In this document: positions 1 through 8,082 of the stretch, piece by piece | Position numbering within the stretch: the stretch's first letter is position 1 | Layout of the letters: each line of letters begins with the position of its first letter | Source of the DNA: Planctomycetota bacterium | GTDB lineage: Bacteria > Planctomycetota > Phycisphaerae > WQYP01 | Direction: 5' to 3' | Length of the DNA stretch: 33,694 nt | Assembly (NCBI GenBank): GCA_021809365.1 | Contig: JAKBAC010000019.1 | Coordinates: forward strand, 1-33,694 | The notes under the pieces: generated by a model | What the model was told of the DNA's origin: nothing | The model's input: the letters and a program-made list of their open reading frames with translations, nothing else | The model's database searches: none | Made by a program: the position numbers and the translations under genes

Positions 1-1
1 G

Positions 2-343
2 CTGGAAAAACTGGAATTGGTCGGCATTCACTGGGTAATTGTCGGGGGCGAATCGGGACCCGGTGCCAGACCGATGAAGGAGCAGTGGGTGCAATCTATT
101 CGGATTCAGTGTGAGGCCGACAACGTGGCATTTTTTTTCAAACAGTGGGGTGGCGTAAACAAGCACGCAACGGGGCGGTTGCTCAATGGGCGCACTTATG
201 ACCAAATGCCGCATGCCGCAGTCGCGCCGGCGGGAAAACGTGGCGGCGGCCCAAGATCAAGAGCGTCGCGTATGGGCCAGCCTTCATGGCAATCGCAAAA
301 GCCAACGATTCCGGAACTCGCGTTACCGGTACTGGCGATCTAA
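2..343 (+). CDS. DUF5131 family protein (phage Gp37/Gp68-like), 3' fragment
   Basis: Only the C-terminal part is in the window; the reading frame is open from base 2, so the gene starts upstream. The visible peptide carries the hallmark C-terminal pattern of the DUF5131 (Gp37/Gp68) family: [14 protein letters not shown], then a W-x-x-x-IR-x-QC stretch, FFFKQWGG, and GRTYDQMP near the end. Members are found in phages and bacterial genomes and have a radical-SAM-like fold; their biochemical role is not firmly established. The tail after DQMP (about 45 residues rich in R, G, P) is low in complexity and may not be conserved. The next recognisable gene is the tRNA about 400 bp downstream. Family assignment is confident; function is unknown. 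Confidence 0.8.
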   Translation: MEKLELVGIHWVIVGGESGPGARPMKEQWVQSIRIQCEADNVAFFFKQWGGVNKHATGRLLNGRTYDQMPHAAVAPAGKRGGGPRSRASRMGQPSWQSQKPTIPELALPVLAI

Positions 344-385
344 ATTTGGTAAATGCCGCGCCCCGATCGCCCACCTCTATGGCCC

Positions 386-427
386 GGTGCCCTGTTCCAT
401 CCGTAATTATGGGTGGAACAGAGCACC
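386..427. repeat. Inverted repeat with 17-bp arms
   Basis: The left arm 386-402 (GGTGCCCTGTTCCATCC) and the right arm 411-427 (GGGTGGAACAGAGCACC) are complementary at nearly every position and are separated by about 8 AT-rich bases. No T-run follows, so this is not a classic intrinsic terminator. It lies 43 bp past the DUF5131 stop codon. It could be an mRNA 3' hairpin or the remnant of a transposable-element end. The rest of 344-663 holds no gene I can support; it also has the perfect palindrome CCACCGGTGG (541-550) and a TCCGGG/CCCGGA hairpin (579-604). Confidence 0.6.
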
Positions 428-663
428 AGCCGAACAAGAATTCGCCCACATATTAACCGCGTTTCCATCGGTCCCGCATAATCTAAAAGATGCCGCCCTG
501 GCGGAGTTCCGAGAAATGTGACGCCGTTACCGTTCGCAAACCACCGGTGGATCAAATCCACTGGCTAACATAATTTCGTCCGGGTGGAGAACGCGACGCC
601 CGGATTATCCCTATAGGCGTGACGTGTCACGCACCCTTCACGCTTGGGGCTTTACGCTTGGAC

Positions 664-692
664 TTAACAGGACGGCAACGCGATGGTATGAT
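664..692 (+). promoter_or_regulatory. Probable sigma-70-type promoter for tRNA-Thr
   Basis: A -35 box TTAACA (664-669) is followed after exactly 17 bp by a -10 box TATGAT (687-692). Each matches 5 of 6 consensus bases. The predicted start near 699 is about 58 nt upstream of the tRNA-Thr 5' end, a suitable leader length. No other gene follows on this strand, which supports assignment to the tRNA. Confidence 0.6.
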
Positions 693-756
693 ACCGACTT
701 CATCGCCAATGGAATCAACGAAAAGTGTTGATTTTCCCGGCGATTCAACATGTTTC

Positions 757-829
757 GCCGCCGTAGCTCAGTTGGTAGAGCGACGCTTTCGTAAAGCGTA
801 GGTCCTGGGTCCGAGTCCCAGCGGTGGCT
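757..829 (+). tRNA. tRNA-Thr (anticodon CGT)
   Basis: A complete cloverleaf of 73 nt can be drawn. The acceptor stem GCCGCCG pairs with CGGTGGC (one G-T), the D arm is AGCTCAGTTGGTAGAGC, the anticodon stem ACGCT/AGCGT encloses the loop TTCGTAA giving anticodon CGT (codon ACG, Thr), and the T stem CTGGG/CCCAG encloses TCCGAGT. The discriminator base is T and CCA is not encoded, so the 3' CCA must be added enzymatically. The T loop is unusual in reading TCC rather than TTC, which places C at position 55 where uridine (pseudouridine) is nearly universal. Confidence 0.95.
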
Positions 830-857
830 TTGCCGGAATCACATTATCCGCAAAGTG

Positions 858-875
858 CTTATTTCAATAAATAAG
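858..875. terminator. AT-rich hairpin between tRNA-Thr and bioF-like gene
   Basis: CTTATTT (858-864) and AAATAAG (869-875) form a 7-bp stem with a 4-nt loop. It lies 28 bp after the tRNA and 20 bp after the end of the convergent gene. The stem is AT-rich and lacks a clear T-run on either side, so a bidirectional terminator role is only a possibility. Confidence 0.3.
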
Positions 876-895
876 TTGTGGCTGAATGTACGCGC

Positions 896-2206
896 TTATG
901 AATCATCGGATGGAAGATGATCGCGTAATTTCTTCATGGCTGTCAGCAATTGTTCAATTTGACTATCCGTGTGTGTGGCCATCAGGCTGATTCGCAGGCG
1001 CGCGCTTTTCTGCGGGACCGTGGGTGGACGAATGGCGGGAATGTATAATCCCTGTTCTTTCAACCAGTTGGAAGCCTGTACCGCCCGCCCGGCGGAACCG
1101 AGCATGACAGGAATGATCGGCGATTGCGAATCGCCGGTTTGGTAGCCCGCGACCGTCAACTCCGTGCGAACATGTTCCGCCAGAGCCATGACCCGTTGGC
1201 GACGCCGCGGTTCCCGCCGGCTGATCAGCAAAGCCGCCAGGGCTGCGGCGGAACATGCCGCCGGCAACGCGGTTGTGTAAATAAATTGGCGCGCACAATT
1301 AACCAAGGCATCGATCACGGGCCGCGGCCCGGTAACAAATCCACCGACCGAGCCGAACGCCTTCGACAACGTACCAACGCTCACGGCCACAGAGTTCTCA
1401 ACACCGGCCAATGCCGCGACCCCTCTTCCATCTGGCCCCAACACGCCGGTGGCATGGGCTTCATCGGTAATCAATAGCGCATTGTGCCGCCCTGCAATAC
1501 GCGCCAACTCCACCATATCGGCTACGTCGCCATCCATGGAAAACACTGTGTCACTGACAATCCATGCGCGTCCGGCGCTATCGTAATTTTCGTGCCGATC
1601 CCGCTCCAGTTGAGCATGTGTTTGCTCTTTCTCTAATAACCCATCGTCTCCCAAGATTCCCATGACATCGCCTCTTTGGCGCTCCAGAAGGCTCTTGAGC
1701 CGCTGATAGTTCCGATGATTAAACGTCCGACATCGCGCGCCGGAAGCATTGGCCGCATCCAGCAGGCTGGCATGATTGAGCTTATCGGAAAGAATCAGAT
1801 CCTGCGGGCCGGCGAACGTGGTCAGCACCGCCATATTCGCCGCGTAGCCGGAGGTGAATACCAACGCCGCCTCGGCATGCTTGAATTCCGCCAATTCCAT
1901 TTCCAGTTGGTGGTGCGCTTCCATGGAACCCGCGACCAGCCGCGCGGCGCTGGACCCCCAGCCCCAACGGTCCAGGGCCAGACGCGCGGCATCCACGACT
2001 TCCGGATCAGCCGCCAGTCCGAGGTAATTGTTCGTGCAAAATTGCGCATAGCTTTTTCCACCGATGGTCAATTCCGCACCTTGCGCGCTACTCACGGGTA
2101 ATAATGTGCGATAGAGATGATCCCGCTTGCGGCGCTCCAGATCATCACTTATCGCGGCAAGCCAATGTTGCATTGCCGACGGCATGGAAGGATTTTCGTC
2201 AGACAT
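896..2206 (-). CDS. bioF: 8-amino-7-oxononanoate synthase / 2-amino-3-ketobutyrate CoA ligase family (BioF-like)
   Basis: A PLP-dependent alpha-oxoamine synthase of 436 aa. BioF condenses pimeloyl-thioester with alanine in biotin synthesis; Kbl relatives use glycine and acetyl-CoA, and the sequence alone does not separate them completely. Visible landmarks: NNYLGLA (59-65), a glycine-rich SSAARLVAGS, the cofactor-stacking His in DKLNHASLLD, VSDTVFSMDGD, DEAHATG (248-254), and the PLP lysine K282 in GTLSKAFGSVGG. It is about 40-50 residues longer than usual BioF; much of the excess is a charged insertion at about 186-213, just before the VSDTVFSMDGD strand. The ATG at 2206 is preferred over the TTG one codon upstream. 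HU lies 51 bp upstream on the same strand. No other bio genes are in the window, so the symbol is tentative. Confidence 0.8.
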   Translation of the reverse strand: MSDENPSMPSAMQHWLAAISDDLERRKRDHLYRTLLPVSSAQGAELTIGGKSYAQFCTNNYLGLAADPEVVDAARLALDRWGWGSSAARLVAGSMEAHHQLEMELAEFKHAEAALVFTSGYAANMAVLTTFAGPQDLILSDKLNHASLLDAANASGARCRTFNHRNYQRLKSLLERQRGDVMGILGDDGLLEKEQTHAQLERDRHENYDSAGRAWIVSDTVFSMDGDVADMVELARIAGRHNALLITDEAHATGVLGPDGRGVAALAGVENSVAVSVGTLSKAFGSVGGFVTGPRPVIDALVNCARQFIYTTALPAACSAAALAALLISRREPRRRQRVMALAEHVRTELTVAGYQTGDSQSPIIPVMLGSAGRAVQASNWLKEQGLYIPAIRPPTVPQKSARLRISLMATHTDSQIEQLLTAMKKLRDHLPSDDS

Positions 2207-2257
2207 CAAAATGCTCTGATATCGAGGTCAAGCGGAGCCGCCGCGGAATTCCCTGCG

Positions 2258-2584
2258 TTACCGGGAGTTCGTACCTGGTGTTGCGGCAATGTTGGCCACG
2301 CCATTCTCAAGCCGCTTTTTCACCGCGCGCCCGGCCTTAAAACGCAGTCGCCGGCGCTGGGGAACCTCTACGATTTCAAGCGTCTTGGGATTCTTGGCTT
2401 GCCGGGGGCCGCGCTGCCGGACTTCAAAGACGCCGAAGTCACGAAACTCCAGGCGATGCCCCGCCGCCAGCAAATTGACAATCTCTTCCAGAAAAGCCTG
2501 CACAAGCTGCTTGGCCACAGCGCGATTCACTTTGTTGGCGTCAGCGACGCGATCCACAATTTGTTTTCTAGTTATCGTTGCCAT
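2258..2584 (-). CDS. HU/IHF family DNA-binding protein
   Basis: A 108-aa nucleoid-associated protein of the HU/IHF family, which binds and bends DNA as a dimer. It begins MATITRKQIVDRVAD, the usual N-terminal helix. The core RLEFRDFGVFEVRQR is followed by the DNA-intercalating arm with the family pattern R-x-AKNPKT, and a strand with RRRLRFKAGRAVKKRL. A tail of about 13 residues after KKRLEN makes it a little longer than a typical 90-100 aa HU. The ATG at 2584 is preceded by GGAG about 12 nt upstream. It sits between zwf (upstream) and the BioF-like gene (downstream), all on the minus strand. HU and IHF subunits cannot be told apart here. Confidence 0.9.
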   Translation of the reverse strand: MATITRKQIVDRVADANKVNRAVAKQLVQAFLEEIVNLLAAGHRLEFRDFGVFEVRQRGPRQAKNPKTLEIVEVPQRRRLRFKAGRAVKKRLENGVANIAATPGTNSR

Positions 2585-2748
2585 GGTGGAAAACGCTCCA
2601 TGGTTTTTATGATTCGTACATCATCGCTCAATCTATGCCCGCGGCCACGAGCCACACGAACACATCACAACACGGAATTATCCAAGTGCGGATTCAGCGC
2701 GTCAAGGAATGTGCCACGCTCCGCGGACTCTCGACGAACTTGGAACGG

Positions 2749-4287
2749 TTACCCCGGAGGTGACTGCGTTCCAAGGTAATCCCATCTGCGTCCATCACGC
2801 TCCAACAATTGCTCGGCAGCCTGCGGCCCCCACGAACCTGGAGCATACGGAGCCAGCGGCGGAGCGCCGGCGGCCCAGGCTTGCTCAATGCGGTCGATGA
2901 TCGCCCAGGCGCTTTCCACCTCATCGCGGCGAATAAACAACGTGGAGTCGCCCAGCATGGCATCCAGAAGCAGTCGCTCATACGCCTCTGGAGAATAACT
3001 GCCGAACGCTTCATGATATTCAAAATCCATGTGCGTGGGCGCAATGCGCGTCACCGTACCCGGCCTCTTCGCGTTGATAAGAAGCGAAATAGCTTCCTTG
3101 GGCTGAATTCGCAGTGTCAGGGTATTGCGGGCCAGATTGCCGCCGGGCGCGTTAAACAGCACGCCAGGCGCGGAATTGAAGTGAATGGTCACTTCAGATC
3201 CCTGTCGCTTCAAATGCTTGCCGCTGCGCAAATAAAATGGCACACCATGCCAGCGCCAATTGTTAATGTCCAGTTTTACGGCGGCATAGGTCTCGGTTGT
3301 ACTATCCGCAGCAACCCCGCGCTCCTGGTGATAACCAATGACGGGCTTGCCATCCACCATACCTTCCGTGTACTGGCCGCGAACGGTAAACTGCGCCACC
3401 TCCGCGGGCGTGTAGGGCTGAATGGATTTAAGCACGCGGACTTTCTCATCCCGAATCGCATCGCCATCCAGCGCCACGGGCGGTTCCATCGCAATAAGTG
3501 TCAGCAATTGCATCAGGTGGTTCTGCACCATATCCCGCAACGTGCCGGCACTTTCAAAATATCCGCCCCGCCCTTCCACACCCAGGGTTTCTCCCACCGT
3601 AATCTGCACATGATCCACATACCGCCGATTCCATATTGGCTCGAATATCCCGTTGGCGAAGCGAAAGACCAGCAGATTCTGCACGGTCTGCTTGCCAAGA
3701 TAATGATCGATACGATACACCTGCGATTCATCAAATACGCGGTTGATGCGCAGATTCAGTTCCCGAGCCGTGCCCAGATCGCGGCCAAACGGCTTTTCCA
3801 CGATCGCCCGTCGCCACGCCCCGCTGTTAAATGGATCGATATTTCCCAACCCCGCATCACCGAGCCGATCCACAATCTGCCCGAATTCCGTGGGGCTGGT
3901 GGAAAGATAAAAAAGTCGCCGCCCGCCGGTGTTGAATTTGGTATCCACCTCGGCCAGTCGGTCCGCCAGGCTTTGGTATCCATCCGCATTTTCAAACGTG
4001 CTCTGATGATAAAAAATACGCGGGGCCAGATCATTCCATATTTCCATATCCGCTGGTATACATCGGGAAAATTTGTTGATGGACTCCAGCATCTCTGAGC
4101 GAAACTGTTCATCCGTTTTGGCCCGGCGCGCAAAGCCGATCACCACGGTGGATTTTGACAGCAGCCCCTCTCGCGTCAGATTATACAGAGCTGGCAGCAG
4201 CTTACGGGCGGTTAAATCGCCGGTCGCTCCAAATATGACAATGGCGCAGGCCGGAGCCGCGTGAACAGTCTCTTTTTTGTCGGACAT
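2749..4287 (-). CDS. zwf: Glucose-6-phosphate 1-dehydrogenase
   Basis: A full-length 512-aa cytosolic enzyme that oxidises glucose-6-phosphate to 6-phosphogluconolactone with NADP+ (or NAD+), the entry step of the oxidative pentose phosphate pathway. The Rossmann motif [10 protein letters not shown] is at residues 20-29, EKPFGRD at 164-170, and the active-site signature RIDHYLGK at 192-199 contains the catalytic His and substrate-binding Lys; NLLVFRFAN follows. The start ATG at 4287 has the strong ribosome site AAGGAAG about 9 nt upstream. It is divergent from the HIT gene, with 82 bp between the two starts. The partner lactonase gene (pgl) is in the same window but about 12 kb away and not co-transcribed. 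Confidence 0.97.
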   Translation of the reverse strand: MSDKKETVHAAPACAIVIFGATGDLTARKLLPALYNLTREGLLSKSTVVIGFARRAKTDEQFRSEMLESINKFSRCIPADMEIWNDLAPRIFYHQSTFENADGYQSLADRLAEVDTKFNTGGRRLFYLSTSPTEFGQIVDRLGDAGLGNIDPFNSGAWRRAIVEKPFGRDLGTARELNLRINRVFDESQVYRIDHYLGKQTVQNLLVFRFANGIFEPIWNRRYVDHVQITVGETLGVEGRGGYFESAGTLRDMVQNHLMQLLTLIAMEPPVALDGDAIRDEKVRVLKSIQPYTPAEVAQFTVRGQYTEGMVDGKPVIGYHQERGVAADSTTETYAAVKLDINNWRWHGVPFYLRSGKHLKRQGSEVTIHFNSAPGVLFNAPGGNLARNTLTLRIQPKEAISLLINAKRPGTVTRIAPTHMDFEYHEAFGSYSPEAYERLLLDAMLGDSTLFIRRDEVESAWAIIDRIEQAWAAGAPPLAPYAPGSWGPQAAEQLLERDGRRWDYLGTQSPPG

Positions 4288-4369
4288 GAGCTTTCTTCCT
4301 TTTCATACGGTTTTCCACCGCCGCAAAGTAAGTTATTCTACAGGAATTGTGGTCTTGGAGAAATTACCG

Positions 4370-4867
4370 ATGGCTGACACGCTCTGGGCACCTTGGCGAT
4401 TGGAATACATAAAGACCGTAACCGGCCAGGGAACGGATTGTTTTTTATGTGATCTGGCCCGCAATCCGGACAATGACTCCACCACGTTGGTGGTCCGCCG
4501 CAGCGAGTTCGGTTTACTGCTGATGAACCGATATCCTTATGTGAATGGCCACCTTCTCGTGGCCCCGTATCGCCACACGCCGGATTTGCCCGAACTCACC
4601 GCTCAGGAGCGGGCCGATGTGTTTGAGCTGGCTGTGCTGGGGCAGCAACTGCTGACCGCCGCGATGAATCCACAGGGCTTCAATATCGGCATCAATATTG
4701 GCCGCTGCGCGGGAGCGGGCGTGCCCGGCCATGTCCATATCCATGTCGTGCCACGCTGGAATGGCGATGTGAACTTTATGAGCGTGGTCGGACAGGTACG
4801 GGTCATTCCACAAGCCGTGGAAAACGCTTATCAGCAGATCATGGAGCAGGCTAAAAAAATTCGCTGA
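4370..4867 (+). CDS. HIT family hydrolase (Ap4A phosphorylase-like)
   Basis: A 165-aa histidine-triad protein, predicted to hydrolyse or phosphorolyse dinucleoside polyphosphates or related nucleotides. The start LWAPWRLEYI is typical of the branch that includes mycobacterial Ap4A phosphorylase. A C24-x2-C27 pair (CFLC) probably helps bind zinc. The triad is HVHIHVV, with His at 121, 123 and 125, preceded by GAGVPG. The frame is open further upstream to 4277, but the ATG at 4370 is preferred because GGAG lies 9 nt before it and the family start follows immediately. It converges on the quinone-reductase-like gene, with only 20 bp between stops. The exact substrate cannot be read from sequence. 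Confidence 0.9.
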   Translation: MADTLWAPWRLEYIKTVTGQGTDCFLCDLARNPDNDSTTLVVRRSEFGLLLMNRYPYVNGHLLVAPYRHTPDLPELTAQERADVFELAVLGQQLLTAAMNPQGFNIGINIGRCAGAGVPGHVHIHVVPRWNGDVNFMSVVGQVRVIPQAVENAYQQIMEQAKKIR

Positions 4868-4887
4868 CCGGGACAGACTCTTTGCCG

Positions 4888-5841
4888 TCAATGCGATACG
4901 GTCATTACAATTTTGCCAAAGCCTCCGCCGGCTTCCAGTTCGCGGTGGGCATCGGCCAGTGCTTCCAGCGGCATGACTTTGTTAATGACCGGTTTGATAA
5001 TTTCCCGCTCCACCAAAGTGGTCAACTTCGCCATGCCGTCCACACGCCGCCGAATCGAATCAAATGCCAGGCTTACATAATGGATCGCAAGATTATGCCG
5101 ATATCCCAGTGAAAAATCCCCCTTGGGATCGACGATGGTCACCACACGTCCCATCGGTTTAACGATGGCGATGCCGCGCTGCACATAGTCGCCGCCATAG
5201 CAGTCAAAAAGCAGATCCACCGCGCCGGCTTCCTCCTTAATGACCGTAACAAAATCTTCATTCTGCCGATCAATCACGCGATCCGCCCCCAATGAACGCA
5301 CCAGCCCCGCATTGGCCACGGAACAAACCGCAAATACATACGCGCCGGCGGCATGGGCAAGTTGCACGGCCAGCGACCCCACCCCACCCGAAGCGCCGAT
5401 AATTAACACCGTCTGTCCCAATCGCAGATCGCCCTGCTCCATCATGCTGGTCCACGCGGTCAGCCCGGCCAGAGATATTGCGGCCGCTTCGATGTAACCC
5501 AGATTTGTCGGCTTTTTGGCCACAATATCCGCGCGCACAGCATGATATTGCGCATTGGCTCCAGGGCCGGAAAAATCAGGGCTGTAAAACACCGCATCGC
5601 CAACCTGCAGGTGTTGAACCAAGGAACCAGTCTGCTCCACGGTGCCGGAAACATCAAATCCCAAGACGGCACCTGCGCCGTAACCGAACGCACCGGACTT
5701 GCGGATTTTGCAATCAATGGGATTGACCGCCACCGCCTGCACTTTCACCAGAATCTGATCCGCCTGAATTTCCGGCCTCGGTAAATCCGCCGCTGCCAGA
5801 ACCTCCGGGCCGCCGTTTCTGGAAACTATCATCGCCTTCAT
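4888..5841 (-). CDS. Zinc-independent NADP-dependent oxidoreductase (quinone reductase-like MDR family)
   Basis: A 317-aa medium-chain dehydrogenase/reductase. The N-terminal GroES-like domain begins MKAMIVSRNGGPEVL and contains VNPIDCKIR; the Rossmann domain contains GASGGVGSLAVQLA, followed by the expected RSLGADRVIDR. The structural and catalytic zinc-ligand clusters of alcohol dehydrogenases are absent, which fits quinone-oxidoreductase or enoyl-reductase relatives. The ATG at 5841 has a perfect AAGGAG about 7 nt upstream, so the 26-codon upstream extension of the frame is not used. It follows the HELVH-motif gene by 13 bp on the same strand, suggesting co-transcription. The substrate is not predictable. 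Confidence 0.88.
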   Translation of the reverse strand: MKAMIVSRNGGPEVLAAADLPRPEIQADQILVKVQAVAVNPIDCKIRKSGAFGYGAGAVLGFDVSGTVEQTGSLVQHLQVGDAVFYSPDFSGPGANAQYHAVRADIVAKKPTNLGYIEAAAISLAGLTAWTSMMEQGDLRLGQTVLIIGASGGVGSLAVQLAHAAGAYVFAVCSVANAGLVRSLGADRVIDRQNEDFVTVIKEEAGAVDLLFDCYGGDYVQRGIAIVKPMGRVVTIVDPKGDFSLGYRHNLAIHYVSLAFDSIRRRVDGMAKLTTLVEREIIKPVINKVMPLEALADAHRELEAGGGFGKIVMTVSH

Positions 5842-5854
5842 GCCGTACTCCTTA

Positions 5855-6361
5855 TCACGGAGTATCGCACGTCGCGGCACCGGGTTCAACCACATCGAGA
5901 ATTTCCCGGGTACGGGCATCGGCTTCCAGTTCGTAGGGGGATTGTGCGTAGCCGAAATCGAGACAGGCGTCTATGTATTCGCGTATGAAAAGACGTATTT
6001 CTCCAAGTCTTTCATATTGCGCGCAATGCACCAGCTCGTGGATCAGACGGCGCGGAGCATCCGTTAGATTGTTCCGCAGAAATATCCCATAACCAAATGC
6101 CAGTCCTTCGGTTGTCGGAGTGATAATGCCGGTTTCATTAGCCAGATAGGTCAACTCCGGATTCGGATGGGGCAGCTCATCAACATACATGACGCGTACT
6201 TTTTCTGGGCGCTGTACGCCCACACGCAGCGCGATATTCCATTGCAGCGGATATAACGCTTCACCATCTTGCAGTGCCAGCCGCTCCATTCTCTCCGCCC
6301 ATGCCGTAAGGGCCGGCGCAATTGTGGGAACAATTCTCTTGAGTACCTGTACACTAATCAT
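5855..6361 (-). CDS. Putative zinc metallopeptidase-like protein (HELVH motif)
   Basis: A 168-aa protein with no signal peptide. The central segment RRLIHELVHCAQYERLG contains a zincin motif HExxH (HELVH). About 25-30 residues later YELEADAR supplies a Glu in the position expected of a third zinc ligand. Proteins with this layout occur in many bacteria and are annotated only as putative metallopeptidases; the substrate is unknown. The ATG at 6361 is chosen over a TTG two codons upstream because AGGAG lies about 8 nt before it, too close to the TTG. It is the first gene of a probable two-gene unit with the oxidoreductase (13-bp gap). Confidence 0.65.
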   Translation of the reverse strand: MISVQVLKRIVPTIAPALTAWAERMERLALQDGEALYPLQWNIALRVGVQRPEKVRVMYVDELPHPNPELTYLANETGIITPTTEGLAFGYGIFLRNNLTDAPRRLIHELVHCAQYERLGEIRLFIREYIDACLDFGYAQSPYELEADARTREILDVVEPGAATCDTP

Positions 6362-6763
6362 CTTCAACTCTCCTACGTGCGACGTGAATTTTTCGGGTCA
6401 CAAAGATGTGCTCGTACTGCATTCATCGGCCATGTGTTAAAATTGTGTAAACAATTCGCAAAGGTTTTATGAATTCCAGCGTCTCATAAGTTGAAGCTCC
6501 CATAATCTCCGCACGGACCGAGTGATTGCGCCGGTCAGGTCGATGGAGTTCAGGTCGATGCGGTTCTTGTCGGTCCGCCGCCAAACGGGTATCTTTTGTT
6601 TGAATGGATTGATCGGTATTCCATTTGAAAACGTCCCGTGCGAATGTGACTGGGGTCCGTGCATGATGAATTGCAAGTTTTCACCACCACGTCGGCCAAA
6701 TGGCCGCGGGATTCTACGATGTGGCCACGTGCTTATGGTGGAATTATATTTGCGCAGGTGTTT
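6362..6763. other. Gene-free spacer between divergent genes
   Basis: This 402-bp stretch separates two divergently transcribed genes. I see no protein family in any frame. It holds a short inverted repeat AATTGT-N4-ACAATT near 6439-6454 and two tandem copies of CAGGTCGATG around 6536-6561. An open frame of 132 codons on the minus strand (6467-6865) runs into the amidohydrolase and has no recognisable content. Confidence 0.5.
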
Positions 6764-7678
6764 ATGATTATTGACTGCCATACGAGCATCTGGCAAAGCC
6801 CGGAACAACTTGGCGGCGAGGCCATTGACCGAATTGCGCAGCCCACGCGTTTTGGGCGCGAGCAAGTGCGGTTATTGCCCAAGGCGGACACCGCTTCACA
6901 TTATCTGGCATGTGCGCCGATTGACCTATGCTTCGTACTGGGTTTCAAAAGCCGCTATCTGGGAGCCTATATTCCCAATGAGCTTATCGCGGATTATTGC
7001 GGTGAACATGCGGATCAGATGATTGGCTTTGCGGGGTTGGATCCTACCGATTCCGATGCCGCGGAGCAGGTCGCACGGATTGGGCGATCACCGTTCCTCA
7101 AGGGGCTGGTTCTTTCTCCCGCCGCGCAGGACATTCACCCCTGTGACACACAAGCCATGCGTGTCTATGAAATTGCCGCGGAGCTGAAGCTGCCGATTAT
7201 TTTTTCCTCCGGGCCATACCTCTCGGCCCGCACCCGCCTGGAATATGCCCGACCGTTGCTACTCGATGAAGTCGCCCGCAGCTTTCCAAATCTGAAACTG
7301 GTCATCAGCCACATCGGTTATCCGTGGGTGGACGAGACGTTGACCCTTCTGGTCAAACACGCCAATGTCTTTGCCGGCATCGCCGGGCTGCTCCGGCGAC
7401 CCTGGCTGGCATGGGATGCGCTGGTACGCGCTTATCAGATGCAGGTCAGCGGTCGGTTGCTCTTCGGAAGCGATTTTCCTTTTTCAACCGCCGCGGAATG
7501 TATTGATACTCTCTATAACATCAACCAATATGCCATGGGGTCGCAACTGCCGGTGATCCCGCGCGAGGCATTGCGCCATATTGTGCGAAATGATGCCTTG
7601 ACGATGTTGGATATTCATGCCCCGCCCGGTCGCAAACTGGCCGCCCCCATCAAACTGCGCGGCACTGCCGGGCAATGA
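6764..7678 (+). CDS. Amidohydrolase family protein (TIM-barrel, Amidohydrolase_2-like)
   Basis: A 304-aa predicted TIM-barrel hydrolase or decarboxylase. It opens with MIIDCHTSIW, the first strand that normally carries a metal-binding H-x-H; here the second His is Ser. Other barrel landmarks are present: GFAGLDPTD, a strand with KGLVLSPAAQD, LPIIFSSG, VISHIGYPWVDE with the fourth-strand His, and LLFGSDFPF with the terminal Asp. The ATG at 6764 is chosen because the barrel begins immediately and AGGTG lies about 5 nt upstream; the frame extends to 6659 without supporting features. An 18-bp perfect palindrome covers the stop codon. With one metal ligand replaced, the enzyme may use a reduced metal site or have altered chemistry. 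Substrate unknown. Confidence 0.8.
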   Translation: MIIDCHTSIWQSPEQLGGEAIDRIAQPTRFGREQVRLLPKADTASHYLACAPIDLCFVLGFKSRYLGAYIPNELIADYCGEHADQMIGFAGLDPTDSDAAEQVARIGRSPFLKGLVLSPAAQDIHPCDTQAMRVYEIAAELKLPIIFSSGPYLSARTRLEYARPLLLDEVARSFPNLKLVISHIGYPWVDETLTLLVKHANVFAGIAGLLRRPWLAWDALVRAYQMQVSGRLLFGSDFPFSTAAECIDTLYNINQYAMGSQLPVIPREALRHIVRNDALTMLDIHAPPGRKLAAPIKLRGTAGQ

Positions 7679-7691
7679 TTCCGGAATCATT
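7674..7691. repeat. 18-bp perfect palindrome over the amidohydrolase stop codon
   Basis: AATGATTCCGGAATCATT reads identically on both strands and includes the TGA stop (7676-7678). Without a loop it is better suited to binding a dimeric protein than to forming an intrinsic terminator, and no T-run follows. Function unknown. Confidence 0.5.
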
Positions 7692-7747
7692 CAAACATGC
7701 GGGCTGGGGGAAGTCCCAGCTAATTGTGAAGGCGCTGATTTTCATGA

Positions 7748-7918
7748 TAAGGGACTGCGCAAAAATAAATTCATATTTTTTGGCGCAGGGATTTTGGCCG
7801 CTGGCGAGGCGTGAGCGACGCGCATACCCCGCCAGTGGGTCTGTAAGGAGCGAAAAACGATGTCAACGGCCAAAAGGACCGGCCAGAAAGTGTGAAGTTA
7901 TTTTTGCACGGTCCCTAA
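7748..7918. mobile_element. MITE-like element, about 171 bp, with 21-bp imperfect terminal inverted repeats
   Basis: The left end (7748-7768, TAAGGGACTGCGCAAAAATA plus A) and the right end (7898-7918) are inverted copies matching at about 18 of 21 positions. The inside has no credible coding frame and contains TGGCGCAGGGATTTTGGCCG (7781-7800) and GGCCAAAAG (7869-7877). A diverged relative with the same left end, interior and GGCCAAAAG is at 33568-33694, cut by the window end. No clean target duplication is visible. The element lies between the amidohydrolase and the PIN gene; the rest of 7692-8082 has no supported gene. Confidence 0.55.
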
Positions 7919-8082
7919 GGAAAGAGTTGCCGGTGGTCCGACCGTCTTCAGCTTGGGATGGGTGCGCGTGGGCTGCGGCGTCCAATGCTCGGCGCGTCAT
8001 TCTGGCGTGCTATTGAAGCGGCTGAAAAGGAAAATACCGGGAGCTTGGACGCTCGCCGCGCCGGTTCATACGCCGGTGATTG

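Noticed and set aside
858..875. Confident intrinsic terminator after tRNA-Thr
   Set aside because: The stem is AT-rich and no T-run follows, so it is listed only as a low-confidence hairpin.
2809..4098. 429-codon open frame on the plus strand
   Set aside because: It lies wholly antisense to zwf, whose motifs are complete, and has no recognisable family content.
6467..6865. 132-codon minus-strand frame between divergent genes
   Set aside because: No family features, poor composition, and it overlaps the start of the amidohydrolase.
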